From an uncultured Erysipelotrichaceae bacterium (GTDB taxonomy: Bacteria > Bacillota_I > Bacilli_A > RF39 > UBA660), in assembly GCA_902797005.1 (NCBI GenBank), contig CADBRE010000006.1:1-15518 (forward strand): a stretch of DNA of 15,518 nucleotides. The letters run 5' to 3'. A program made the position numbers and the translations under genes. Below are positions 1-7,739 of this stretch, piece by piece (positions within the stretch are counted from its first letter, which is position 1; every line of letters starts with the position of its first letter). The notes under the pieces are model-generated. The model saw nothing but the letters and a program-made list of their open reading frames with translations, had not been told where the DNA came from and did no database searches.

Positions 1-544
1 ATTTATCCTTAAACTCACTCTTTAACTTTTCTAAATCAAAGTCTCTATAATCGTACTTAATTCCTACACCATATTCCTTAGTATAACTATATTTAGAAAA
101 CTCTTTAAGTTCAATATCATCAACAATATCTTTTAATATCTTACCACTAATACCTTCTATCATACCACTACCAATACCATTTAAAACAATAGGATACTCT
201 AGTACTTGATCTTCTTTTCTTAAAAGTTCAACCACAAAAGTTATACAGTCATGTAAATCATAATCCATTACAATAATGTTATCTTCTTCTAAATCTAAAT
301 CACTAAGTTTAGTAGTAGATGCATTCTTAAACCCATAAAGAGAAAGATACTTTTCATCATCACTCTTCTCATATTTATCCCCATTATGCTTAATTGTATA
401 TTCGTGATATCCAAGAGAGTTAAAAGCAGCAAGCACACTAGCAGCCAAATCGTTAACAGTCATATTTTCATTAATAGCTATCTCTCTATTAATCTTATCT
501 TCTAATCCTTTAATAATAACTTTAAACACTAATGATCTATTCAT
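1..544 (-). CDS. pRiA4b ORF-3-like (IS1096 TnpR-like) domain protein, partial, 3' end outside the window
   Basis: The frame is open from an ATG at 544-542 to the left edge (181 codons seen), so the C-terminus is missing. Residues about 86-130 carry what I read as the core of the plasmid pRiA4b ORF-3-like family: a 'DYDLHD' stretch (family usually YDFGD), then a hydrophobic strand, then 'YPIVLNGIGSGM' (family usually YP-CLDG-GA-P). The first 85 residues would be the family's N-terminal beta-rich part. The biochemical function of this family is unknown. Despite the name, the proteins are usually stand-alone chromosomal genes and not transposases. The usual FGD and WEH signatures are diverged here (LHD, and CIT in place of WEH), so the match is moderate. 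The start is supported by an AGGT-type site just upstream and an extended -10 promoter about 22 nt further. No cysteine cluster, membrane segment or catalytic motif is visible in the part present. Confidence 0.6.
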   Translation of the reverse strand, partial: MNRSLVFKVIIKGLEDKINREIAINENMTVNDLAASVLAAFNSLGYHEYTIKHNGDKYEKSDDEKYLSLYGFKNASTTKLSDLDLEEDNIIVMDYDLHDCITFVVELLRKEDQVLEYPIVLNGIGSGMIEGISGKILKDIVDDIELKEFSKYSYTKEYGVGIKYDYRDFDLEKLKSEFKDK

Positions 545-572
545 ACTACTTACCTACTTTCATTACTAAATA

Positions 573-602
573 ATTCTAACACAAAACTACACTTAACTTC
601 AA
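573..602 (-). promoter_or_regulatory. Promoter of the pRiA4b-like gene
   Basis: On the minus strand there is TTGAAG (602-597), an 18-base spacer and TAGAAT (578-573), with the extended -10 TG at 581-580. The predicted leader is about 22 nt. It lies just after the clpB terminator, so the gene probably has its own transcript. Confidence 0.55.
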
Positions 603-611
603 TATCAAAAT

Positions 612-645
612 GAAAGAAAAACTAGAGATTTTAATTCTCTCTAGT
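612..645 (-). terminator. Intrinsic terminator of clpB
   Basis: ACTAGAGA (645-638 on the minus strand, read as the reverse complement) pairs with TCTCTAGT (628-621) over a 9-base loop and is followed by a T-rich run (TTTTCTTTC). The hairpin contains the last codons and stop of clpB. Confidence 0.7.
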
Positions 646-2742
646 TTCAATAACAAACCTATTATCTTTAACATCAATAGTAAGCTTATCTCCTTCGTTA
701 ACTTTACCTTCAATAAGCTCCTGTGCAAGTAAAGTTTCAATATTCTTAGTAATATATCTTTTAATTGGTCTAGCACCAAACTCCTTGCTATATGACTCAC
801 TAATCACATATTTCTTAGCTTCATCAGTTAAACTAATTTCTATCCTTGAATGTTTTAATCGTTCATTAATAACATCTATTATTCTATCAAGCACATCATA
901 TATGACCTCTTCAGATAAAGAATTAAATATAACTATTTCATCTATTCTGTTAATAAGTTCTGGTCTAAACTTAGTCTTTAAAACCTTAAGAACCATATCA
1001 TCTATATTTTCATTCTTATCATTATCAAGAATCATTTCACTACCTAAATTAGAAGTCATGATAATAATAGTATTCTTAAAATCAATAACTCTACCCTGAG
1101 AATCAGTAATTCTTCCATCATCTAGTATTTGAAGCAATATATTAAACACATCACTATGAGCTTTCTCTATTTCATCAAAAAGCACGATTGAATAAGGATT
1201 TCTTCTAACAGCCTCAGTTAATTCTCCACCTTCGTCATATCCTACATATCCTGGAGGAGCACCTACAAGACGAGACACATTAAATGCTTCCATATATTCT
1301 GAGCAATCTATTCTAATCATGTGTCTTTCGTCATCAAATAATTCGTATGCGAGCGACTTAGCTATCTCAGTTTTACCAACACCTGTAGGCCCCATAAATA
1401 TAAATGAACCAATTGGTCTGTTAGGATCTTTAATTCCACTTCTTGCTCTTATAATCGCGTCAGACACTAGCTCGATTGCTTTATCTTGCCCTTTAACACG
1501 TTTTTTCAAATTATCTTTTAATGCCAAAAGCTTTTCCTTCTCGCCACCAACAATTTTAGAAACTGGTACATTAGTCCATTTAGAAACAACACTAGCTATT
1601 CCGTCTTCGTCAACCACGTCAGATAATACTTCATTCGCAGTAGACAACTTAAGCTGTGATAGTTCCATCTCAACCTTAGGTATTTCACCATGTTTAATTC
1701 TAGCTGCTTCATCTAAGTCATATCTATTTTCTGCTTGTTCAAGTTTAAACTTTAACTCTTCAAGTAAGCTCTTCTTTTCATTTATAGCGTCTTTAATCTT
1801 CTTCTCTTCTTCCCACTTAGCATTTAAATCACTTTGCTTTACTTTTAAAGAAGACATCTCTTCATCAATTTCTTTAACCTTATTTTTAGATGCTTCATCC
1901 TTCTCTTTCTTTAAAGCTTCTCTCTCAATTTCTAAAGTCATAATTTCTCTATTAATTTTATCAAGTGAAGAAGGAACAGAATTCATTTGCATCTTTATTG
2001 TCGCACAAGCTTCATCAACTAAATCAATTGCCTTATCAGGTAAAAACCTATCAGTAATATATCTATCAGACAAAGTAGCAGCCGCAACTAAAGCGTTATC
2101 TCTTATAGTAACTCCATGATAAATTTCAAACCTTTCCTTTAAACCTCTTAGAATAGTAAGCGTATCCATCACAGTTGGCTCTTTTACAAGAATCTTTTGA
2201 AGTCTTCTTTCCAAAGCGCCATCTTTTTCAATAAACTCACGATATTCTTTTAAAGTAGTCGCACCTATTAATCTAATCTCACCTCTAGCTAGCATGGGTT
2301 TAAGCATATTGCCAACGTTCATCGCATTATTAGAGCCAGCTCCAACTATCATATGAATCTCATCTATAAACATTATTATGTCACCATTTGATGAAGCTAC
2401 TTTCTCCAAAACAGCTTTAAATCTTTCCTCAAACTCACCTTGATACTTGGCACCAGCAACCAAAGCAGACAAATCAAGTTCCCACACAGTTTTATTCTTT
2501 AAATCAAGTGGAACATCTCCTCTTACAATCCTCTGAGCTAGCCCTTCAACAATTGCAGTTTTACCAACACCAGGTTCACCAATTAAAACTGGATTATTCT
2601 TAGTTTTTCTAGATAAAATCCTAATTAAGCTTTGAATCTCATCATCTCTACCAATAACAGGATCTATCTTATTATCCTTTACCGCTTTAGTTATATCTTT
2701 ACCAAACTTTTCGAGCGGATTTTTAATTTCTTCTTGGTACAT
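631..2742 (-). CDS. clpB: ClpB disaggregase lacking the N-terminal domain
   Basis: Hsp100 AAA+ chaperone that threads aggregated proteins through a hexameric pore, working with DnaK. The 703-residue product shows NBD1 with Walker A GEPGVGKT (55-62), pore loop AKYQGEFE (98-105), Walker B IMFIDE (123-128) and arginine finger ERR (178-180). A full-length coiled-coil middle domain follows (about 260-375), then NBD2 with Walker A GPTGVGKT (451-458), pore loop GYVGYDE (498-504), Walker B IVLFDE (519-524) and arginine R599. No ClpP-binding IGF-type loop is visible, and the long middle domain argues for ClpB over ClpC/ClpA. About 150 N-terminal residues of the usual ~860 are absent, as in mycoplasma ClpB. 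The ATG at 2742 is chosen because AAGGAGGTG sits 5 bases upstream. A longer TTG start at 2760 would lie in front of that site. Heat-shock control by HrcA is indicated by the CIRCE element in its promoter. Confidence 0.95.
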   Translation of the reverse strand: MYQEEIKNPLEKFGKDITKAVKDNKIDPVIGRDDEIQSLIRILSRKTKNNPVLIGEPGVGKTAIVEGLAQRIVRGDVPLDLKNKTVWELDLSALVAGAKYQGEFEERFKAVLEKVASSNGDIIMFIDEIHMIVGAGSNNAMNVGNMLKPMLARGEIRLIGATTLKEYREFIEKDGALERRLQKILVKEPTVMDTLTILRGLKERFEIYHGVTIRDNALVAAATLSDRYITDRFLPDKAIDLVDEACATIKMQMNSVPSSLDKINREIMTLEIEREALKKEKDEASKNKVKEIDEEMSSLKVKQSDLNAKWEEEKKIKDAINEKKSLLEELKFKLEQAENRYDLDEAARIKHGEIPKVEMELSQLKLSTANEVLSDVVDEDGIASVVSKWTNVPVSKIVGGEKEKLLALKDNLKKRVKGQDKAIELVSDAIIRARSGIKDPNRPIGSFIFMGPTGVGKTEIAKSLAYELFDDERHMIRIDCSEYMEAFNVSRLVGAPPGYVGYDEGGELTEAVRRNPYSIVLFDEIEKAHSDVFNILLQILDDGRITDSQGRVIDFKNTIIIMTSNLGSEMILDNDKNENIDDMVLKVLKTKFRPELINRIDEIVIFNSLSEEVIYDVLDRIIDVINERLKHSRIEISLTDEAKKYVISESYSKEFGARPIKRYITKNIETLLAQELIEGKVNEGDKLTIDVKDNRFVIETREN

Positions 2743-2770
2743 ACTTGCACCTCCTTCCAATTACAGTTAC

Positions 2771-2799
2771 ATTATATCACCATAATTAGCACTCGTCAA
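2771..2799 (-). promoter_or_regulatory. clpB sigma-A promoter, overlapped by CIRCE
   Basis: On the minus strand TTGACG (2799-2794), a 17-base spacer and a consensus TATAAT (2776-2771) with an extended TG. The -35 lies inside the spacer and arm of the CIRCE repeat, so repressor binding there would block RNA polymerase directly. The leader is about 22 nt. Confidence 0.85.
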
Positions 2800-2812
2800 G
2801 TCTGAGTGCTAA
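2786..2812. promoter_or_regulatory. CIRCE operator (HrcA binding site)
   Basis: A perfect inverted repeat TTAGCACTC - 9 bases - GAGTGCTAA, identical to the CIRCE consensus bound by the heat-shock repressor HrcA. It covers the -35 of clpB. It ends about 25 bases before the suggested -35 of the divergent rnr, so control of rnr is not obvious. Confidence 0.95.
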
Positions 2813-2836
2813 ATTGCTGATTTTTAATTTTTACTA

Positions 2837-2865
2837 TAGACTTATAACTGTTTTTATGCTTAAAT
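2837..2865 (+). promoter_or_regulatory. Possible rnr promoter
   Basis: TAGACT (2837-2842), 17 bases, TTAAAT (2860-2865) preceded by TGC gives an extended -10 and a leader of about 15 nt. Neither hexamer is strong, and TATAGA at 2835-2840 is an alternative -10. Confidence 0.35.
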
Positions 2866-2886
2866 AAAATTATGGGGATGATATGA

Positions 2887-5007
2887 ATGAAAAAAGAGTT
2901 AATTGAACTATTCACAAAAGAACAAACTGAGTTAAGTTATAAAAAAATAAAGAAATATGTGAGCAGAAATGAAGGATACTTAGATACAGACCTAAGGACT
3001 TTATTGCATGATTTAGAGTTAGAAGGAGTGCTTTATGAAAGCAGTGATGGGCTTTTCAGGAGCTTACCTTCTAACTTTTTTGTTAGAGAAATAACCGAAA
3101 CAAAAAAAGGCTCCTACTATGTGTCTGGAATAAGCGAGGAAAAATTACGTATTGATAGTAGATACATAAATGGTGCACTTAACTATGACAAAGTATTAGT
3201 TGAAATAGATAATGGAAAAGCAAAGGTAGTTAAAGTGTTAGAAAGAAACTTTCCTAATGTAGTATGTGAAGTAATTGAAATTGAAGGAGTAAAACATTTA
3301 AAGCCATTAGACACAAACAATAACTTAGAATTAGTAATCGGACATAACACCATGAAAAAATTAGTGCCAGGAGAAAGAATACTAGTTGAAGTTTCAAGAA
3401 ATGTATTTGACTATAATGAAGGGAAAACCATTTATGATGCAAAATTTATAAAATCAATCGGACATAAGAACGATCCTGACATTGATTACAAAACTGTCGC
3501 ATATAATAACGGATTTAGTGTTGACTTTTCACCAGAGGCCATAGAAGAAGCAAATAACATCCCGGATGAAGTAAGCGAAGAAGAAATTGAAGGAAGAATG
3601 GACTTAAGGAAATGGAACATATTTACAATAGATGGAATTGATTGCAAAGACATGGACGACGCCGTTTCAATTAAAAAAACCGAAGATGGTTATCTATTAG
3701 GCGTACATATCTCTCATGTATCACATTACATAAAACCAGATATGGCATTATTTAAAGAAGCACTCGAAAGAACTACATCAGTATATTTCCCAGGTTCAGT
3801 AATACCTATGTTCCCACATAAAATATCTGACGGAATATGCTCACTTAATGAAGGCGTAGATAGACTAACAAGAAGCGTACTTATAGAATTTGATAATTCT
3901 GGAAATGTAAAAGATTACAAAATAGTTAAGTCAGTAATTAACTCTAAAAAGAAAATGAACTATGATGATGTCGAAAAAGTAATAAATGGTGAAACTGTAG
4001 AAGGATACGAACCATTTAAAGAAGACTTAATGGCCATGAAAGAATTAAGCGAAAAGTTAACAATATTAAAAAAAGAAAGAGGCTATGCTAGCTTTGATAG
4101 TTCAGAATTAAAGTTTAAACTAGATGAGCTTAATAACACAGAAAAAATTCAAGTAAAAGAAAGAAAAATATCAGAAGAAATAATAGAAAACTTTATGGTA
4201 ACAGCAAACACAATAATACCTAAATATATAGGAAACAGACCATGTGTATATAGAAATCACCCATTCCCAAGTGATGGAAGAATAAGAGAAACACTTGCAA
4301 CTTTAAATGATTTAGGTTATAGAGTTAAAAACTTATCAGGTTTAAAAAAGCAAGTACTAGTTCAAACATTGCTTAACATGTTTAAAGATAAAGAAGAGTT
4401 CCTAATATTATCAAATATGATTCTTAGAAGCGTTCGCATGGCTTTCTATGGAGTAGAAAATGAAGGACATTTTGGTTTAGCTTTAGATGAAGGATACACT
4501 CACTTCACTTCTCCAATCAGGCGACTAGCTGATTTACTAGAGCACACATTATTAGATTTATATGATGAAAAAGAACTTTGCGAAAAAGAGATTGAGAACA
4601 TATTGGAATTATTAAAAACCTCTTGTGAACATGCTTCTAAAATGGAAAGAATGGCAGATAAAGCAGAATATGAAATTGATAAATTACAAGTAATTAATTA
4701 CATAAAGCAAAATATAGGCGAAAAGCATGAAGTATTTATTGAACAAGTTTTTCCAAACTATATAGTAGTTAGAAGCAAAGACTTTATGGATGGAATAATA
4801 TACATAGAAGACTTTAATGATGAGGTATACTATATTTCATCAGGAAAGCTAAAGAGCAGAATTACAGGCAATCAGTATAAAATCGGGCATAAACTAGAAG
4901 TAGAAATAAAAGACGCATCATATTTTGATAAAACTATATATTATAAATTACTTAAAAATCTAACACTTGAAGAAGGAAAACAAAAAAAATTAGAAAAAAA
5001 ATTATAG
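2887..5007 (+). CDS. rnr: RNase R, 3'-5' exoribonuclease
   Basis: Processive, magnesium-dependent 3'-5' exoribonuclease of the RNase II/R (RNB) family, which degrades structured RNA and takes part in mRNA, rRNA and tmRNA-linked decay. The 706-residue product has an N-terminal winged-helix region (about 1-65), cold-shock/OB domains (about 66-200), the RNB catalytic domain (about 240-560) and a C-terminal S1 domain (about 612-690) with a short lysine-rich tail. The catalytic aspartates D249, D255, D257 and D258 have the same spacing as D201/D207/D209/D210 of E. coli RNase II. The motif HFTSPIRR (539-546) carries the conserved catalytic arginine. The winged helix and basic tail favour RNase R over RNase II. 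The length is a little short of the ~780 residues of B. subtilis RNase R. GGGG lies 9 bases before the ATG at 2887. An earlier ATG at 2883 is out of frame and soon stops. secG and smpB, its frequent Firmicute neighbours, are absent. Confidence 0.95.
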   Translation: MKKELIELFTKEQTELSYKKIKKYVSRNEGYLDTDLRTLLHDLELEGVLYESSDGLFRSLPSNFFVREITETKKGSYYVSGISEEKLRIDSRYINGALNYDKVLVEIDNGKAKVVKVLERNFPNVVCEVIEIEGVKHLKPLDTNNNLELVIGHNTMKKLVPGERILVEVSRNVFDYNEGKTIYDAKFIKSIGHKNDPDIDYKTVAYNNGFSVDFSPEAIEEANNIPDEVSEEEIEGRMDLRKWNIFTIDGIDCKDMDDAVSIKKTEDGYLLGVHISHVSHYIKPDMALFKEALERTTSVYFPGSVIPMFPHKISDGICSLNEGVDRLTRSVLIEFDNSGNVKDYKIVKSVINSKKKMNYDDVEKVINGETVEGYEPFKEDLMAMKELSEKLTILKKERGYASFDSSELKFKLDELNNTEKIQVKERKISEEIIENFMVTANTIIPKYIGNRPCVYRNHPFPSDGRIRETLATLNDLGYRVKNLSGLKKQVLVQTLLNMFKDKEEFLILSNMILRSVRMAFYGVENEGHFGLALDEGYTHFTSPIRRLADLLEHTLLDLYDEKELCEKEIENILELLKTSCEHASKMERMADKAEYEIDKLQVINYIKQNIGEKHEVFIEQVFPNYIVVRSKDFMDGIIYIEDFNDEVYYISSGKLKSRITGNQYKIGHKLEVEIKDASYFDKTIYYKLLKNLTLEEGKQKKLEKKL

Positions 5008-5027
5008 CTTTTGGCTATAGTTTTTTT
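4994..5027. terminator. Bidirectional terminator between convergent rnr and psd
   Basis: TATAGC (5003-5008) and GCTATA (5014-5019) form a stem over a 5-base loop. There are seven or more T on the plus side (5021-5027) and a run of A on the other side that gives T on the minus strand. It overlaps the rnr stop codon and lies 15 bases past the psd stop, so it can serve both genes. Confidence 0.8.
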
Positions 5028-5041
5028 ATTTATAAAATATC

Positions 5042-5902
5042 TTATTTTTTAACCCCTATCTTACTACCTACTTTAACTAATGTTTCAATGTCCTCATTTG
5101 AATTGTCAACAATGTCTTTGTCTAGATCAATAACTTCTTTTTTAAACATCAAAACAATTGTAGAACCGCCAAATTCAAAATATCCTTTTTCTTCACCTTT
5201 CTTAAACTTATGATCATCATGAAATATATTAACTATCTTTCCAACTAAAATCGCACCAACTTCCACTTCAATAACATCTCCAAAGTTTTCAGTGTGTAAA
5301 ACAGTATATTCTCTTGCATTTCTTTTAAAGACTTTTACTTTCCTCAAAGCTATTGGCCTAACAGTATTTAAAGTACCTGGAATAAACACACTTTTTGCCT
5401 GAACACCATTATCAATATAATGATACCTATGATAATCATCTTTGCAAAGTCTAAAAATAAGTAAATCTCCTCCAATATAATCTTTGTAGATAATATCCTC
5501 ATCAAGTAAATCACTAATATTATAATTTGCTCCTTTAATATTAAAGATACCATCTTCATCAATTTTTAAAGCCATAAGTCTAGCATCAGAAGGAGAAATC
5601 AAAACATTTTTTTCATTTTTAACCTTTAACTCTTTTCTTTTTCTTGTAAAGAAATCATTAAAAGATACATATTTCCTATTTTCAAATTCATCAACATCTA
5701 TATCGTTTTTATGAACAAACTTTTTTATCATTACTCTTGAAGTTTTACCATCTAAAAACTTGCCAGCAGCTTTAGAAAAAATAGGCATAGAAAAAACTTT
5801 AACAACACCTCTTCCTATAGGATTACCATAAAAGGCATTAACTGCAAAAGATTCAGTTTCTTCATATTCATTGCCTTCTCTATCTCTAACTATATACTTC
5901 AT
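5042..5902 (-). CDS. psd: Phosphatidylserine decarboxylase proenzyme
   Basis: Pyruvoyl enzyme of the cytoplasmic membrane that converts phosphatidylserine to phosphatidylethanolamine. The 286-residue proenzyme shows the conserved catalytic parts: D106 in SPSDARL, H158/H161 in DYHRYHY, and the self-cleavage motif GGST (245-248). Cleavage would fall between G246 and S247, giving a long beta chain and a short alpha chain with the pyruvoyl group on S247. E. coli has LGST here; GGST is, to my knowledge, the form common in clostridial enzymes. I chose the ATG at 5902 because GAAGAG lies 8 bases upstream. A GTG at 5911 overlaps the end of the upstream kinase gene and is less likely. It is the last gene of the C39 peptidase-dgkB-psd operon. 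The enzyme that makes its substrate (PssA) is not in the window. Confidence 0.93.
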   Translation of the reverse strand: MKYIVRDREGNEYEETESFAVNAFYGNPIGRGVVKVFSMPIFSKAAGKFLDGKTSRVMIKKFVHKNDIDVDEFENRKYVSFNDFFTRKRKELKVKNEKNVLISPSDARLMALKIDEDGIFNIKGANYNISDLLDEDIIYKDYIGGDLLIFRLCKDDYHRYHYIDNGVQAKSVFIPGTLNTVRPIALRKVKVFKRNAREYTVLHTENFGDVIEVEVGAILVGKIVNIFHDDHKFKKGEEKGYFEFGGSTIVLMFKKEVIDLDKDIVDNSNEDIETLVKVGSKIGVKK

Positions 5903-5907
5903 AAAAA

Positions 5908-6852
5908 TCACTCTTCTTTATTTAAACTATCTACATTACTAAACAACTCATCAATATTTTTGGTGGGAACAAGCATATGCATATCTTTATTAATTGAAAA
6001 ATCAAATTCTTTCTGATCATGCTTATACTCTTCGCCATCAATAACCCAGCTAGGTGGGACATCTTCAAACTTAACTTTAAAATTATCGGTTTGATAATAC
6101 TCAACACCAGGCATATTCTTTATTTCACTAACTAATACTTTACTACCTATTCTTAGAATATCAACCTTATTTTTAGCAGAACATAAAACAACTTCAAACA
6201 TATTATCATCTAATTTAACATCACTATATAAGTGATCAAATCCGCCCATTCTAGAAGTATTGGTAACAAATATAAATGAATAAGTACCACTTTTCTTTAT
6301 TCCATTAACTTCATATGCTAAATTAAACTGTTTAACACTTTCACTAGTAAACTCATGAAGAGCATTAAATAAATATCCAACTCTTCCATATTTTCTCTTT
6401 AAATCTCTAGGAGTATTATAAGAAACATCAACATAACTTCCAATACAAGCAACATACACAAAAGGAGTGTTATTAATCAAGCATATATCAACATTTTTCT
6501 CTATTCCATTTAATAGCATCTTTATATTATCACTCATCTTTTTAGTATAACCGTACATTGAGCCAACATCATTTACAGTGCCTACAGGAAGTTGAGAAAT
6601 CAACAGTTTTTTCTTTCTATCAAGATTACCTGCTATTCCCTCATTTAGAGTGCCATCTCCCCCGGCACATATAACTAAATCAATGTCATCAGGAAGTTCT
6701 CTAACAATTCTAATCGCATCTTTTGCACATTTAGTCGGGCACATTATACACTCGTACCCATTATCATTTAGTATATTAGGAAGATCACTTATTCCTTTTT
6801 TATCAACATCTCTACCACTTTCAGGATTATACACAACCGTACATTTCTTCAT
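5908..6852 (-). CDS. dgkB: Diacylglycerol kinase-type lipid kinase (DagK/YegS/BmrU family)
   Basis: Soluble or membrane-associated ATP-dependent lipid kinase. The most likely role is phosphorylation of diacylglycerol to phosphatidic acid, returning it to phospholipid synthesis. The 314-residue product has the catalytic-domain signature GGDGT (64-68) with flanking LVICAGGDGTLNE, the second family motif PVGTVNDVG (89-97), a conserved acidic spot LDDNMFEVVL (214-223) and DGEE (272-275) in the C-terminal beta sandwich. The length is typical for the family (about 290-330). The start ATG at 6852 follows AAGGTGAG closely. The upstream peptidase gene ends at 6854, one base away, and the downstream psd start is 5 bases past the stop, so the three genes are almost certainly co-transcribed and translationally coupled. 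Other members act on other lipids, so the exact substrate is inferred from the psd neighbour. Confidence 0.88.
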   Translation of the reverse strand: MKKCTVVYNPESGRDVDKKGISDLPNILNDNGYECIMCPTKCAKDAIRIVRELPDDIDLVICAGGDGTLNEGIAGNLDRKKKLLISQLPVGTVNDVGSMYGYTKKMSDNIKMLLNGIEKNVDICLINNTPFVYVACIGSYVDVSYNTPRDLKRKYGRVGYLFNALHEFTSESVKQFNLAYEVNGIKKSGTYSFIFVTNTSRMGGFDHLYSDVKLDDNMFEVVLCSAKNKVDILRIGSKVLVSEIKNMPGVEYYQTDNFKVKFEDVPPSWVIDGEEYKHDQKEFDFSINKDMHMLVPTKNIDELFSNVDSLNKEE

Positions 6853-6853
6853 T

Positions 6854-7618
6854 CTACTCACCTTCTTTATTTTCACTAATTATATAAAAGTTTTGTGGAT
6901 TAGCATTTTTACTCATCAAATATTCATAACTATATGCCTTAGACTTTTCTCTACTATTTGGATCAGCTACCACAACAGCATCTCCATCAAGTCCAGCAAG
7001 TAACATATAATGACCACCTTTATAAAAATCACCATTGCCAACTGATAAAATCACTAAAGTGTCGCTTTTACCTAACGCTTCATAAACCATACTCCTATTT
7101 TCTTCTTTATCACTTTCAAAAGGTCCTTCTACTTTAAGATTATACTCTTTACCCATAGCAAAGAAAAATCTATTATTAGTCCCTTGTTCACTACAATAAT
7201 TATGAGAGCACGCCCAGTTGGTTGCCTCCACCGGAGTTATTCTTTTATTCATAAAACTAGAAAGAACCATTGCCATTGTTGTAGGACCACACCCATACCC
7301 TTTGATAGTGCCATAAGTTCCATGTTTTTCATTGGCATAATCTCTCTGATTAAAATAATAAATCTTATTTTTAAAATTAGTATATAAGTATTCTCCATCA
7401 TCCATTACTGAATCAGAGCTTGTCTCCACAGTTACTTCTTCAGCAATTGAATTATCAACTCCATCATTTTCTTCAATAATTAAATTATTCTCTTTATTAT
7501 TATCTGGAATTATGCCATCTGACTTTATATAAAGTTTATAGACTACTCCAACAAAGCCCAAAACTAAAAGCAAAGTTATCAAACACATCAAAATAATCTT
7601 AATACTTAACTTTGACAC
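6854..7618 (-). CDS. Membrane-anchored C39-like cysteine peptidase
   Basis: The 254-residue protein has a short positively charged N-terminus, one membrane segment (about 8-30), an acidic low-complexity linker (about 38-75) and an extracytoplasmic C39-like (Peptidase_C39_2, papain-fold) domain (about 85-250). The expected catalytic set is visible: oxyanion glutamine Q91 in YFNQRD, C110 in GYGCGPT, H203 in GGHYMLL and D219 in VADPNS. No LPxTG or repeats are present. The substrate is unknown; stand-alone members of this fold act on peptides or the wall at the cell surface, unlike the C39 domains of bacteriocin exporters, which carry an ABC transporter. The start is a GTG at 7618, because the ATG two bases earlier is out of frame and stops after four codons, and CAGG sits at a suitable distance. 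It is the first gene of an operon with dgkB and psd and diverges from an NlpC/P60 gene. Confidence 0.8.
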   Translation of the reverse strand: MSKLSIKIILMCLITLLLVLGFVGVVYKLYIKSDGIIPDNNKENNLIIEENDGVDNSIAEEVTVETSSDSVMDDGEYLYTNFKNKIYYFNQRDYANEKHGTYGTIKGYGCGPTTMAMVLSSFMNKRITPVEATNWACSHNYCSEQGTNNRFFFAMGKEYNLKVEGPFESDKEENRSMVYEALGKSDTLVILSVGNGDFYKGGHYMLLAGLDGDAVVVADPNSREKSKAYSYEYLMSKNANPQNFYIISENKEGE

Positions 7619-7641
7619 ATTATCACCTGCCTATACATAAT

Positions 7642-7650
7642 ATTATAACA
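7642..7650 (-). promoter_or_regulatory. Extended -10 promoter of the C39-dgkB-psd operon
   Basis: The minus strand reads TGTTATAAT, a consensus -10 with TGn. No good -35 is seen at 16-18 bases. The leader would be about 17 nt before the GTG at 7618. Confidence 0.6.
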
Positions 7651-7687
7651 TAACAAATGACAAAATTGATATATGCAGTAATAAATA

Positions 7688-7716
7688 TTTACAAACCAAC
7701 AAACTTTTGATAAAAT
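7688..7716 (+). promoter_or_regulatory. Promoter of the Big2-NlpC/P60 gene
   Basis: TTTACA (7688-7693), a spacer of exactly 17 bases and TAAAAT (7711-7716), with the extended TG at 7708-7709. The leader is about 17 nt. It diverges from the C39 operon promoter about 40 bases away, so a regulator bound between them could act on both. Confidence 0.75.
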
Positions 7717-7739
7717 CTTTTTTGTAAGGATTGATATTT

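Noticed and set aside
1..544. Mobile element, because the family name mentions plasmid pRiA4b and IS1096 TnpR
   Set aside because: No transposase, terminal inverted repeats or target duplications are visible; the domain is common in ordinary chromosomal genes.
1319..2119. A 266-codon open frame on the plus strand
   Set aside because: It lies fully antisense to the clpB NBD2 and middle domain, is Ser/Leu-rich as expected for the reverse strand of coding DNA, and has no ribosome binding site.
631..2742. ClpC or ClpE instead of ClpB
   Set aside because: The middle domain is full ClpB length (about 115 residues), no ClpP-binding loop or zinc finger is seen, and promoter control is by CIRCE.
2872..2886. 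Mini-ORF ATG GGG ATG ATA TGA directly before the rnr start
   Set aside because: Four codons whose GGGG serves as the rnr ribosome binding site; no attenuator hairpin or regulatory codon run, so chance is the simpler reading.
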